Shown: positions 57,035 through 64,000 of the stretch, one piece after another | Numbering within the stretch: position 1 is the stretch's first letter | How the letters are laid out: each line of letters begins with the position of its first letter | Source of the DNA: Pseudaminobacter soli (ex Li et al. 2025) | GTDB taxonomy: Bacteria > Pseudomonadota > Alphaproteobacteria > Rhizobiales > Rhizobiaceae | Assembly: GCF_003012705.1 (NCBI RefSeq) | Contig: NZ_PXYL01000009.1 | Coordinates: 159,631-223,630 of the forward strand | Direction: 5' to 3' | Length of the DNA: 64,000 nt | The notes under the pieces: generated by a model | Database searches by the model: none | The model's input: the letters and a program-made list of their open reading frames with translations, nothing else | Told to the model about the DNA's origin: nothing | Translations under genes and position numbers: made by a program

Positions 57035-57314
57035 CCCAGCGTCCCTTCTTGGCCCTCCGAGAATTCCTACGGATGCGGCGGAGGTCTGGTCGTCGGTTTA
57101 CTGGAGGGGCTGGAATGCGAAAATTACGATTTCATGTTGCAGTGGTTAGCCTGTCCCTAAATGCCGGGAGGGGTCGGCTCGGGTAATGAATCTCCGATGT
57201 AACGGATAGCAATTTCCGAATTTCGCGGGTGCGCGGCCGGCAAATATAGTCTCGGCTGGCATCACGCGGCAGCGCGGGACGCCAGCCAGCCGCTTCCCAT
57301 TCGAGATCATCTTC

Positions 57315-58406
57315 ATGGATATGAACTGCTCGCTCCAACAGAAGAAGGCGGTGGAGATCAAAGGCGTCTCCAAGGCTTTCGGCACTTACCAGGCGCTGAA
57401 GCCCGTCACCTTCGACATTTACGAGAACGAGTTCTTCACGCTGCTGGGACCTTCCGGCTGCGGCAAGACCACGCTGCTTAGGATGATAGCCGGCTTCGAG
57501 CAGCCCAGTACGGGGGAGATCTCTCTGCGCGGCTCGAATATACAAGGCCAGCCGCCTCACAGGCGGCGCGTCAACACCGTATTCCAGAGCTATGCACTGT
57601 TCCCGCACATGACGCTGGAGCAGAACGTCGCCTTCGGACTGGAGAACCTTGGCTGGGCGAAGGACAAGCGCGAGGCGCGCGTGGCCGACATGCTGCGCCT
57701 GGTTCACATGGACAAGTTGGCCGCCCGCAAGCCGCAGCAACTTTCGGGCGGCCAGCGGCAGCGCATCGCGCTCGCCCGGGCGCTGGCACCGGAGCCGGAA
57801 GTTCTGCTGCTGGACGAGCCGCTGTCGGCGCTCGACCTGAAGCTGAGGCAGGCCATGCGCGACGAACTGCGCACCTTGCAGCGTCAGACCGGCATCACCT
57901 TCGTTTTCGTCACCCACGACCAGGAGGAAGCGCTCGATATGTCGGATCGCATCTGCGTGCTGGGCGATGGCGAGATCCAGCAACTGGGGACGCCGGCCGA
58001 CGTCTACGAGGAGCCCTCGAACCGTTTCGTCGCCGACTTCATCGGCGAGACCAATTTCCTCGATGCCGAGGTGATCTCGGTGGATAGCGAGCGCGCCACC
58101 GTGTCGATCCCGTTCGGCATGACGCTGAGCGTGCCGCACAAGGGGGCCGTTGCCGGCGGCAAGGCCGTGATGTCGATCCGCCCCGAAAAGATCAATCTGC
58201 CTTCGCAGGACGGACAGATCTCCGTCGACGGCACCATAGTCAGCGCGAATTATCTCGGCGGATATACCCACTACGTGGTGGAGACGGGCGGCACACAGCT
58301 GCGCGTGTCGAAGCGCAACAGCGTCAGCCGCGACCGCATGCTAGAGATTGGACGCCCGATCACGGTGAGCTTCGCGGCGGAGTCCCCAAGGGTACTGGGC
58401 GCATGA
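57315..58406 (+). CDS. potA: Spermidine/putrescine-type ABC transporter ATPase
   Basis: This 363-residue PotA-type ATPase has Walker A GPSGCGKTT near residue 49, signature LSGGQRQRIALARAL, Walker B VLLLDEPLSALD and a C-terminal TOBE domain (residues ~275-360). It heads a four-gene operon for a cationic-amine importer. An ATG at 57321 is an alternative start. The 280 bases between it and the divergent monooxygenase gene hold the promoters of both; no clear operator was recognised. Confidence 0.92.
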   Translation: MDMNCSLQQKKAVEIKGVSKAFGTYQALKPVTFDIYENEFFTLLGPSGCGKTTLLRMIAGFEQPSTGEISLRGSNIQGQPPHRRRVNTVFQSYALFPHMTLEQNVAFGLENLGWAKDKREARVADMLRLVHMDKLAARKPQQLSGGQRQRIALARALAPEPEVLLLDEPLSALDLKLRQAMRDELRTLQRQTGITFVFVTHDQEEALDMSDRICVLGDGEIQQLGTPADVYEEPSNRFVADFIGETNFLDAEVISVDSERATVSIPFGMTLSVPHKGAVAGGKAVMSIRPEKINLPSQDGQISVDGTIVSANYLGGYTHYVVETGGTQLRVSKRNSVSRDRMLEIGRPITVSFAAESPRVLGA

Positions 58407-59302
58407 AGCCGCGCCCGAAATCGCCGGGCTGGAACGTGCTGGGCCTGCTGCCGGCTCAGCTCATCATGCTTCTGACCCTCATCATCCCGGTCGGGATTAT
58501 CGTCTTGGTGTCGTTTTCCACACGCGGACCCTATGGCGGCTTCGACTTCGTGTTCACGACTGCCCCCTACAAGCAAATCCTGTTCAACGAAGGATGGACC
58601 GGCGAACTCGAATTCAATCCGCAATATCTGATCGTAGTAGGCCGCACGCTCGTCCTGTCGCTGGTGACGACCGCCATCTGCACGGTGCTGAGCTTCCCGG
58701 TCGCCTATTTCATCTCATTGCAAAGAGCGTCGGTTAAGATGATGCTGATCTATCTCGTCACCCTGCCCTTTTGGGTGTCGATGATCGTACGGGTATATTC
58801 CTGGATCATCATCCTCGGCAATGACGGCGTTATCGCCAAGGCGTTGCGCGCGCTGGGGCTCGTCGACAACATGGGGAGCCTGCTGTTCACCGATACGGCG
58901 ATGCTGGTCGGCCTGGTCTACAGCTATATCCCGTTGATGATCCTGCCGGTCTTCGCCTCCATTGAGAAGCTCGACTCGGCGCTCGTCGAGGCCTCGCACG
59001 ACCTCTATGGCAGCCGGCTCACCACGCTGCGCCGCGTGATCCTGCCGCTCTGCAAACCAGGCATGATGGCCGGCGCGATCCTCGTCTTCGTGCCTTGTCT
59101 TGGCGCAGTCCTCGAGCCGACGCTGCTCGGCGGCGGCAAGACGATGATGATGGGCAATCTGATCCAGCTGCAATTCGGTGCCGCGCGTAACTGGCCGCTT
59201 GGTGCAGCCATTTCGATCGTGCTGATGTCGGCCGTACTGATCTTCCTGATGTGGAGGGGGCTTCAGGCAGTGCGCAGGGAAGGCCGGGAGGGCGACGTAT
59301 GA
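58403..59302 (+). CDS. potB: Spermidine/putrescine-type ABC permease (PotB)
   Basis: This 299-residue permease has six helices and the EAA loop LVEASHDLYGSRLTTLRRVILP near residue 195. It starts within the PotA stop (four-base overlap), so the two are coupled. The length is normal for PotB. Confidence 0.92.
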   Translation: MKPRPKSPGWNVLGLLPAQLIMLLTLIIPVGIIVLVSFSTRGPYGGFDFVFTTAPYKQILFNEGWTGELEFNPQYLIVVGRTLVLSLVTTAICTVLSFPVAYFISLQRASVKMMLIYLVTLPFWVSMIVRVYSWIIILGNDGVIAKALRALGLVDNMGSLLFTDTAMLVGLVYSYIPLMILPVFASIEKLDSALVEASHDLYGSRLTTLRRVILPLCKPGMMAGAILVFVPCLGAVLEPTLLGGGKTMMMGNLIQLQFGAARNWPLGAAISIVLMSAVLIFLMWRGLQAVRREGREGDV

Positions 59303-60084
59303 GTGACGCCAATGTCAGACGTTATCCGGGCTTTAACCTGTTCAGCCTGCTCTTCTTCGTCTACCTCTACCTGCCGATTGCGGTGGTGATCTTCTATTCC
59401 TTCAATGCCAACCGCATCGTGGCAAACTGGGGCGGTTTCTCGCTTCACTGGTACACAACGGCGCTGTCGAACACCGCGCTGATGGATGCAGTCAAGACAT
59501 CGCTTCTGGTCGCCTCCATTGCGACGATGGTTTCTACGGTCGTCGCGCTGATGGCAGCCCTGGTTCTGGTCCGGGGCAGGGAAGTGCGCTTCCGCCGCGT
59601 GTCCGAAACGGTCGTCAACTTGCCGCTGCTGCTGCCGGAGATCGTGGTGGCGGTGGCAGTGCTGATCCTGTTCTCACAGCTTGGGCTTACCAACGGGCTC
59701 CTGAAACTGACGATTGCGCACACCACATTCTGCATTCCCTTCGCCTTCCTGCCGATCCGCGCTCGCCTGCAGGGTATGGATGCGGACCTTGAGGAGGCGG
59801 CGCGCGACCTCTACGCGTCGAGTTGGGTCGCCTTCCGGCGTGTCACGCTGCCGCTCATCCTGCCCGGCGTGTTTGCTGGTGCGATGCTCGCCTTCGTCAT
59901 TTCCATGGACGACTTCATCACCAGCAGCCTGCTCAATTCGGGAGGCGCCACCACCCTGCCGGTCTACATTTTTTCGCTCATCAAGCAGGGCGTGTCGCCG
60001 CAGCTCAACGCCATCTCGACATTGATCATGATCGTATCGGTGGCGCTGGCAACCGTGGCTTTCTTGCTTCAGCGCAGGCAGTAG
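59299..60084 (+). CDS. potC: Spermidine/putrescine-type ABC permease (PotC)
   Basis: This 261-residue permease has IAVVIFYSFNANRIVANWGG near residue 24 and the EAA loop LEEAARDLYASSWVAFRRVTLP near residue 160, followed by ISMDDFITSS typical of PotC/PotI. The ATG at 59299 overlaps the PotB stop by four bases. Confidence 0.92.
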   Translation: MSDANVRRYPGFNLFSLLFFVYLYLPIAVVIFYSFNANRIVANWGGFSLHWYTTALSNTALMDAVKTSLLVASIATMVSTVVALMAALVLVRGREVRFRRVSETVVNLPLLLPEIVVAVAVLILFSQLGLTNGLLKLTIAHTTFCIPFAFLPIRARLQGMDADLEEAARDLYASSWVAFRRVTLPLILPGVFAGAMLAFVISMDDFITSSLLNSGGATTLPVYIFSLIKQGVSPQLNAISTLIMIVSVALATVAFLLQRRQ

Positions 60085-60187
60085 AAGAGAACGAAGTCTT
60101 TCCTAAGCAACGCGTCGGGCAAATCAAATTTATCGTCCCCGCCCGTTTGCTATCGTTCTTCTACAAAAGAACCTCAGAGGGAAAAAC

Positions 60188-61225
60188 ATGTCTATACGCA
60201 CCCGCATCGCGGCGCTTGCCGCGGCTAGCGCCATGGGCCTTCTCGCTACCGTCTCCGCGCACGCCGAAGGCACGCTATCGATCTATGCCTGGGCCGACTC
60301 CATCTCGCCCGACATGGTGGCCAAGTTCGAGAAGGAAACCGGCATCAAAGTCACGGTGGACGCCTTCTCTTCCAACGAGGACTTGCTGACCAAGCTTCAG
60401 GCGGGATCGTCGGGCTACGACATCGTCACGCCCTCACAGCATTTCGTGAAGATCATGGTCGATAGCGGCCTGCTGGAGGATATCGGCGCTTCCTCGATGC
60501 CCGCCTTCCAGCAGATCCTGCCCGAATGGCAGAAGCAGTGGTGGGACCCCACCGGCAACTATTCGGTGCCGCTCGCCTTCGGAAACGCCGGCTTCACCGT
60601 AAACCGCGACCTCTACAACGGGCCGGTGGATAGCTGGAAAGTCTATTTCGAGCCGTCCGCAGAGCTGAAGGGCAAGATCGCCAGCCTGGCACAGCCCGAC
60701 GAAGTCATCCCCGCCGCCGAGAACTACCTAGGCATTCCCTATTGCAGCGAGGACCCGAAGGAGATGAAGCGGGTGCTCGACCTGCTGCAAGCACAGAAGC
60801 CGTTCGTGGCCGCCTATTCCAGTGACAACATCGAAAACCGCGTCGGCAGCGGCGAAGTCGCAATGCACTTCTGGTGGGACGGCAACACCATGCGGCTGCG
60901 CCGCAACGACAAGGCGAATGTCGAATATGCCATGCCCAAGGAAGGGCTGGTGGGTTGGCTGGACTCCTATGTCGTACCGAAGGGTGCGGCAAATCTCGAG
61001 AACGCCCAAAAATTCATCAACTTCATGACCCAGTTGGACAACGCCACCGAGCAGTACAACTATTACGGTCACTCTTCGCCGGTGAAGGTCGACCACGACA
61101 AGGCGCTTTACAACAAGGAAAACGCACCAGAGCTGTTCCCGACCGTTCCCGTCAAGATGGGGCAGGCCTGCTCTCCGGCGGCGCAGGAACTCGTCACCAA
61201 AGTCTGGACGCAACTTCTTCAGTAG
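60188..61225 (+). CDS. potD: Spermidine/putrescine-type ABC substrate-binding protein
   Basis: This 345-residue periplasmic protein has a signal peptide (LAAASAMGLLATVSAHA) and PotD/PotF-family segments: LSIYAWADSISPDMVAKFE after cleavage, YDIVTPSQHFVKIM near residue 80 and VAMHFWWDGNTMRLRRND near residue 220. AGAGGGAAAA precedes the ATG. It is the last gene of the importer operon. The ligand is probably a polyamine-like or guanidino cation consistent with the flanking amine genes. Confidence 0.92.
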   Translation: MSIRTRIAALAAASAMGLLATVSAHAEGTLSIYAWADSISPDMVAKFEKETGIKVTVDAFSSNEDLLTKLQAGSSGYDIVTPSQHFVKIMVDSGLLEDIGASSMPAFQQILPEWQKQWWDPTGNYSVPLAFGNAGFTVNRDLYNGPVDSWKVYFEPSAELKGKIASLAQPDEVIPAAENYLGIPYCSEDPKEMKRVLDLLQAQKPFVAAYSSDNIENRVGSGEVAMHFWWDGNTMRLRRNDKANVEYAMPKEGLVGWLDSYVVPKGAANLENAQKFINFMTQLDNATEQYNYYGHSSPVKVDHDKALYNKENAPELFPTVPVKMGQACSPAAQELVTKVWTQLLQ

Positions 61226-61296
61226 ACCGGGCGGCTGGCGGGCCGGAGCGGTGTTCCCGCTTCCCGGTCCGCTCGAGGGGAACGGCGGCATCGATC

Positions 61297-61395
61297 ATGA
61301 CCGAAACCTATGACTACTTCGTCGTCGGCTCTGGCTCGGCGGGCTGTTTGCTCACGTATCGGCATGTGTTGCTGATGGCTCGGCGGCGGAGCTAG
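61297..61395 (+). pseudogene. 5' fragment of a GMC oxidoreductase gene
   Basis: The reading frame starts MTETYDYFVVGSGSAGCLL, the canonical FAD-binding N-terminus of GMC (choline dehydrogenase-like) enzymes, then loses all similarity after about 20 codons and stops at 61393. The remaining ~500 codons are missing from the window. It follows potD by 71 bases, so it was probably the next gene of the amine operon before mobile DNA replaced its 3' part. Confidence 0.75.
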
Positions 61396-61491
61396 GTCAC
61401 CGATCCTATGCCGGACACGGGCAGGGCGCATTTCAAGCAGCATGGTCATCCAACTGAACGTCTGTTCCGCATGGCGGATCATCGCTTCGCG

Positions 61492-61596
61492 CCGCCGTTC
61501 GGCGATCTTCTCAGCCGAGCAACCGCGCCGGATCCGCTCGATCACTGCTGCCTCCAACTGCGGAAGCCGAACAAGCTTGCGACAGCGCCGGCGCTG
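61492..61596 (-). pseudogene. IS30-type transposase internal fragment
   Basis: A minus-strand frame reads RRRCRKLVRLPQLEAAVIER followed by IRRGCSAEKIAER. This resembles the segment just after the N-terminal helix-turn-helix of IS30-family transposases (Arg-rich, KLVRLPxL, then W/CSxExIA). Outside it the similarity vanishes on both sides. It is a short remnant; identification rests on pattern memory only. Confidence 0.4.
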
Positions 61597-61615
61597 AGCC
61601 GCTACCGGCGGTGTC

Positions 61616-62107
61616 TTATTCGCCCGGCCGGAATGCCTTGCAGCCATCCTCGAAAACGTCGAAGAACCGATGGCAGACGTCCAAGCGGGTCGATTCCTCT
61701 CCGTCGTCCATCATCTGGTCTATCCGCCAATAGATGGGCTCTGCCTCGCCCGTGTCGAATTCGGCGCGGGCCTCGCAGTAGCGCGAAGCGGAAATGTAGG
61801 TCGTTGCGGTCGCATATTGGTTCGCAGAGGCCGGCGGCGCTACCAGCACGTCCGCCACGGGGGCGAGTCCGACGAGGCGACGCCCCGAGGCCATCTGTTC
61901 GACGTTCCCGAGGTGCCCGAGGATCTGCTCGCGCATCACCTCGTCCATGCAGGCCGGTGGTTCGGCGGCGAACGCATTCGTGGCGAAGGCAGTGGTTGCT
62001 AAGAGCATCAGCACCCGGACGCTTCGGAATGTGGAGGGGAAGAGATTTCCCGCGCTTTGCGGCTTGGGACGGCTTTCCGCAACCTGTTTGAGCTTTGTCC
62101 TATCCAT
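61616..62107 (-). CDS. Hypothetical periplasmic protein
   Basis: This 163-residue protein has a basic N-terminus (about 30 residues), a hydrophobic signal or anchor segment (VLMLLATTAFATNAFA) and a mature acidic domain with four cysteines, probably forming disulfides. The ATG at 62107 has GGAGGG just upstream; a longer reading to 62224 lacks support. I do not recognise the family. It lies between IS30 fragments and phage remnants, so it may be accessory DNA. Confidence 0.55.
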   Translation of the reverse strand: MDRTKLKQVAESRPKPQSAGNLFPSTFRSVRVLMLLATTAFATNAFAAEPPACMDEVMREQILGHLGNVEQMASGRRLVGLAPVADVLVAPPASANQYATATTYISASRYCEARAEFDTGEAEPIYWRIDQMMDDGEESTRLDVCHRFFDVFEDGCKAFRPGE

Positions 62108-62452
62108 GTCTGTTCCCTCCAAAGCTACTGACCTTCGTGGCACCGCCTCGCGCCATCCTATCCCTTCCAGCGAAATCTGGCTCAACCGCTCGGTTGAGGC
62201 ACGCAGGCGGCCGTCGGTGCACAATCCCGTCGATGGTCGTTCGCAGCCCTTTTACCAGTTGAGGACGGGTTTTGGAATCAGGTCAGCAGCGGCAGCCTTG
62301 TTGTGGCCTTCGCCGCTCTCGTCGCCATTCTGCTAGCAATATGGAAAGGATAGGGCGGAAAGCCTCGAACCCGGGAATGTCCGGTGGGCTGGACGGCACC
62401 CTCGACGGCTCCGCGATCAAGGTTACGGTTAGTGAGTTTGTGAGTTCTCGGC
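62108..62452. other. Intergenic stretch with a membrane-protein tail fragment
   Basis: No complete gene is visible. The plus-strand frame 62198-62353 is open without a start codon and encodes a C-terminal tail with a clear membrane segment (SLVVAFAALVAILLAIW) ending KG-stop. It looks like the remnant of a membrane protein whose 5' part is lost. The rest shows nothing recognisable. Confidence 0.35.
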
Positions 62453-62473
62453 GAAGCGCGACTTTGCAGCGAT
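62453..62473 (+). repeat. Left inverted repeat
   Basis: GAAGCGCGACTTTGCAGCGAT is printed here only as its outer GAAGCGCGAC and inner TTTGCAGCGAT halves to show orientation; its partner at 63824-63844 is the reverse complement except for one base. Such a match over 1.4 kb is unlikely by chance. Confidence 0.7.
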
Positions 62474-62475
62474 GA

Positions 62476-62706
62476 AAGTTAGCGGTCGAGACGGTCAATC
62501 CGAAGCTGTCGGCGGACTTCTACCTCTGCACGAACATTCACACCAAACCGTTTGTGGTGACGAATAAATACCAGTTCGAATGCGTCACCCAGGGCGATTT
62601 CCTCATTGAAGGAAACACCGTCTTCGGCGGCGCGCTGGTCGAGGCACAGAACGACTACAAGAAGGTGATGGAGAAGGCTCCGACTGAGCGCATCCAGAAG
62701 CCTTAG
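62476..62706 (+). pseudogene. 3' fragment of an unidentified, possibly phage, gene
   Basis: The frame is open from a TGA at 62473 to the TAG at 62704 and encodes about 76 residues (for example NPKLSADFYLCTNIHTKP, then NKYQFECVTQGDFLIEGNTV). No start codon fits, so this is the 3' end of a gene whose 5' part was lost at the inverted repeat. In Microviridae with an M15 peptidase the major capsid or another structural gene can precede the peptidase, so a structural protein tail is possible. I cannot confirm the family. Confidence 0.4.
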
Positions 62707-62758
62707 GACTTCTGTTCTTGCGCCTTCTTTTGGTTTTTCATCATCAGGACGTAGATGA

Positions 62759-63238
62759 TTGACCAAGGGAAGGCGACAAGGAAGAGGATTGCTTTCAAAT
62801 CTCCTGTCAGAAAATTACCAGGAGCAACAGTGGCGCGCGGATGGGCGCGACGGGCATCCCGATATGCTCGAATTCGAGCGCGTCTTTTTGAAGCGACTTC
62901 AAAAACTTAGGGTGCCGATGTTCACGCACTGCTTCTGGCGCGGCCAAGCCGACCAGACCGCAAGGTTTGTGGACGGGAAGTCCAAGGCCAAGTGGGGGCA
63001 AAACCCTCACAACTTTGGCTGCGCAATCGATGTGATCCACGCCCGTAAGGCGTGGGCGCTCACGCGTGAGCAGTGGGCGCTACTAGGTCACATCGGCAAA
63101 GAGGTCTCGGTGCAAATCAGCGTCCCGGTTGTCTGGGGCGGGGACTGGTCATTTTACGATCCAGCCCATTGGGAACTCAAGAACTGGCGCGAGCTCAACT
63201 GGACGCGCGCCGAAACACTTGAAGAAACCTTCAATTGA
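62759..63238 (+). CDS. M15-family peptidase (phage endolysin type)
   Basis: This ~159-residue protein has the zinc motif of M15 D-Ala-D-Ala/L-Ala-D-Glu peptidases: NPHNFGCAIDV (matching SxHxxGxAxD, near residue 85) and the second site WGGDWSFYDPAHWEL (near residue 130), whose His is the third ligand. It would cleave peptidoglycan cross-link peptides. The start is uncertain: TTG 62759 or TTG 62789, the latter preceded by GGAAGAGGA. Several alphaproteobacterial Microviridae carry an M15 gene close to the replication gene, which agrees with the next feature. Confidence 0.75.
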   Translation: MTKGRRQGRGLLSNLLSENYQEQQWRADGRDGHPDMLEFERVFLKRLQKLRVPMFTHCFWRGQADQTARFVDGKSKAKWGQNPHNFGCAIDVIHARKAWALTREQWALLGHIGKEVSVQISVPVVWGGDWSFYDPAHWELKNWRELNWTRAETLEETFN

Positions 63239-63337
63239 AAGGGCCGGGGCGCTGACGAAAGGAAGCGCTCCCACGGCCCGCTCTGCACTCCCTTGTCCCA
63301 ATGTGCATTTAGTGACAGCAACCAAAGGACGCCGAAG

Positions 63338-63663
63338 ATGTTCCGTTCACCCAACAAGCTCGATGATGGAACTTTGGTTGGCTGTCGCGAATGCTGGCAA
63401 TGCGCGAACGTAAGGTCGACGACTGGGTCGGTCGTTGCATTGCCGAAAGTAAAACAGCATCCGCCACGCACTCGATAACGCTGACCTATAGGCGCGACGA
63501 GGCGGGCAACGAAGATCACCTTCGGGCGGCGCTGTTGACGTATTCAGATGTTCAAAAGTACTTCAAGCGGCTTCGCTTTGATGGCTATCGCTGCCGCTAT
63601 TTCGCCGTTGGCGAATATGGTTCAACCAAGGGCAGGGCGCATTGGCATCTGATTATGTTTAGC
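63338..63663 (+). pseudogene. Microviridae VP4-type replication initiator, frameshifted and truncated
   Basis: From the ATG at 63338 (AAAGGA upstream) the first frame gives GCRECWQCAN, the N-terminal cysteine motif of Microviridae VP4. The similarity then continues in another frame: RKVDDWVGRCIAES, HSITLTYRRDEAG, DVQKYFKRLRFDG and YFAVGEYGSTKGRAHWHLIMF. These match the family order (ITLTY, F.KRLR, GEYG...H.H) with the HUH-like metal motif AHWHL. The frame change lies near 63395-63410. Similarity stops at 63660, exactly where the IS30 fragment begins. The gene is therefore broken twice and non-functional. Confidence 0.75.
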
Positions 63664-63791
63664 TCTCGGAAGATCGACGAGCGATGCCGACCGAGCTTCT
63701 CGGCGATCACCTCGACACTGACACCGGCCTGGCGCCAGCGGGCGATCTTGCGCCGCTCATCCAGATCGATCTGCGAGTAGGTGCGTTTCAT
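63660..63791 (-). pseudogene. IS30-family transposase, N-terminal fragment
   Basis: The 44 codons begin MKRTYSQIDLDERRKIARW and continue with the helix-turn-helix VSVEVIAEKLGRHRSSIFREL, the characteristic N-terminus of IS30 transposases. The frame then runs into the phage replication gene, so the DDE catalytic domain is missing. The right inverted repeat lies 32 bases upstream of the start. The start ATG is the complement of 63789-63791. Confidence 0.8.
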
Positions 63792-63823
63792 CTGTGGTTC
63801 CTTGCGTGCGATAAGCCATTGGT

Positions 63824-63844
63824 ATCGCTGCAAAGTCGCACTTC
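63824..63844 (-). repeat. Right inverted repeat, probable IS30 terminal repeat
   Basis: This is the partner of 62453-62473 with one mismatch. Its distance from the transposase start fits an IS30 left terminal repeat. No target-site duplication could be recognised outside the two copies. Confidence 0.6.
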
Positions 63845-63867
63845 AAGATAGAACCCACCCGGCTACA

Positions 63868-63945
63868 TTTTAATGTGGCGGCCATGTTGAAATGTCCGCC
63901 AGTGAGCAAAATAGAAATGTCACTTTGACCCGCCACACGGCACAA
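63868..63945. mobile_element. Possible insertion-sequence end (IS21-like)
   Basis: This short non-coding stretch carries repeated elements of the form GCGGACATTT, AAATGTCCGCC and AAAATAGAAATGTCAC. Similar repeated ACATTT/GGCGGACA motifs are known from the ends of IS21-type elements in rhizobia. No transposase sequence is left. The call rests on motif memory only. Confidence 0.3.
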
Positions 63946-63951
63946 CGACCA

Positions 63952-63996
63952 GCCCCGATCTGACCGGCTGGTCCGGGTTGCAAGGCAGATCGGGGC
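63952..63996. repeat. Inverted repeat at the window edge
   Basis: GCCCCGATCT (63952-63961) and AGATCGGGGC (63987-63996) are perfect 10-base inverted repeats with a 25-base interval. The window ends four bases later, so it cannot be decided whether this is a terminator of a gene to the right or part of an insertion sequence. Confidence 0.5.
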
Positions 63997-64000
63997 GGGT

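Larger units (their letters stand above)
62453..63844. mobile_element. Chimeric element: Microviridae remnant between IS30-associated inverted repeats
   Basis: A 21-base sequence at 62453-62473 recurs inverted at 63824-63844 with a single mismatch. The right copy lies 32 bases upstream of an IS30 transposase start on the minus strand, the place of an IS30 terminal repeat. The ~1.39 kb between holds only 44 codons of that transposase. The rest is plus-strand phage DNA: an unidentified gene tail, an M15 peptidase and a replication initiator of the Microviridae VP4 type. I infer a decayed composite in which phage DNA occupies the interior of an IS-like unit. Confidence 0.55.

Noticed and set aside
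61219..61647. Complete protein-coding gene on the minus strand
   Set aside because: Only a short internal stretch resembles an IS30 transposase; the ends overlap the potD end, the GMC fragment and the hypothetical gene, so it is a remnant.
62453..63844. XerCD/dif-type integration sites for the phage segment
   Set aside because: The 21-base repeats are inverted, not direct, and do not have the two 11-base arms with a 6-base centre of dif sites.

Overview
The window looks like chromosome of a Hyphomicrobiales (Rhizobiales) alphaproteobacterium of the Phyllobacteriaceae type (Mesorhizobium, Aminobacter or a close relative). The grounds are high GC with strong third-position GC bias, the dense run of ABC and TRAP importers, a palindromic repeat typical of the order at about 18.45 kb, and a vitamin B6 degradation gene set whose proteins resemble the characterised Mesorhizobium loti enzymes. 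No rRNA, tRNA or CRISPR array was seen.

1-18400, vitamin B6 catabolism. One long plus-strand block encodes pyridoxamine-pyruvate aminotransferase, pyridoxal 4-dehydrogenase, 4-pyridoxolactonase, a GMC enzyme that is probably 4-pyridoxate dehydrogenase, and FHMPC 5-dehydrogenase. Together they would take pyridoxamine or pyridoxal to 3-hydroxy-2-methylpyridine-4,5-dicarboxylate. The classical lower-pathway genes (decarboxylase, MHPC oxygenase, AAMS hydrolase) are not in the window. Between the GMC and FHMPC genes lie a gentisate/salicylate-dioxygenase-like bicupin, an LVIVD-repeat protein, a RidA protein and a glutathione-transferase-like protein, which could form a different ring-opening route. 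A TRAP transporter and a BMP-type ABC transporter are embedded in the block. TGGTTGA motifs crowd the promoters of the GMC and cupin genes.

18538-25483, ribitol: D-ribulokinase, ribitol dehydrogenase and a sugar-type ABC importer on the minus strand, with a divergent LacI regulator and a 30-bp operator between. 25688-28761: glycine-betaine-type ABC importer (ATPase, permease, binding protein; minus). 29374-33977: branched-chain-amino-acid-type ABC importer (plus). 34025-39853: CUT1 sugar importer without an ATPase (minus), divergent from a ROK kinase, a GntR/UTRA regulator and an SIS isomerase. 40018-41454: semialdehyde-dehydrogenase-like enzyme, followed by a secreted unknown. 42715-48360: LacI regulator, family-3 binding protein, an unusually long fused permease, GH1 beta-glucosidase and an SDR.

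48433-61225, amine catabolism: a trimethylamine-dehydrogenase-family flavoprotein with an altered substrate pocket, an ArgE-type deacylase, LysR regulator, aldehyde dehydrogenase, DUF1028 hydrolase, RidA, a flavin monooxygenase and a PotABCD-type importer. The cluster ends in a GMC oxidoreductase gene cut off after about 20 codons.

61300-64000, decayed mobile DNA: IS30 fragments, an IS-end-like segment, and part of a Microviridae (single-stranded DNA phage) genome with an M15 peptidase and a frameshifted, truncated replication initiator. This phage segment lies between 21-bp inverted repeats.
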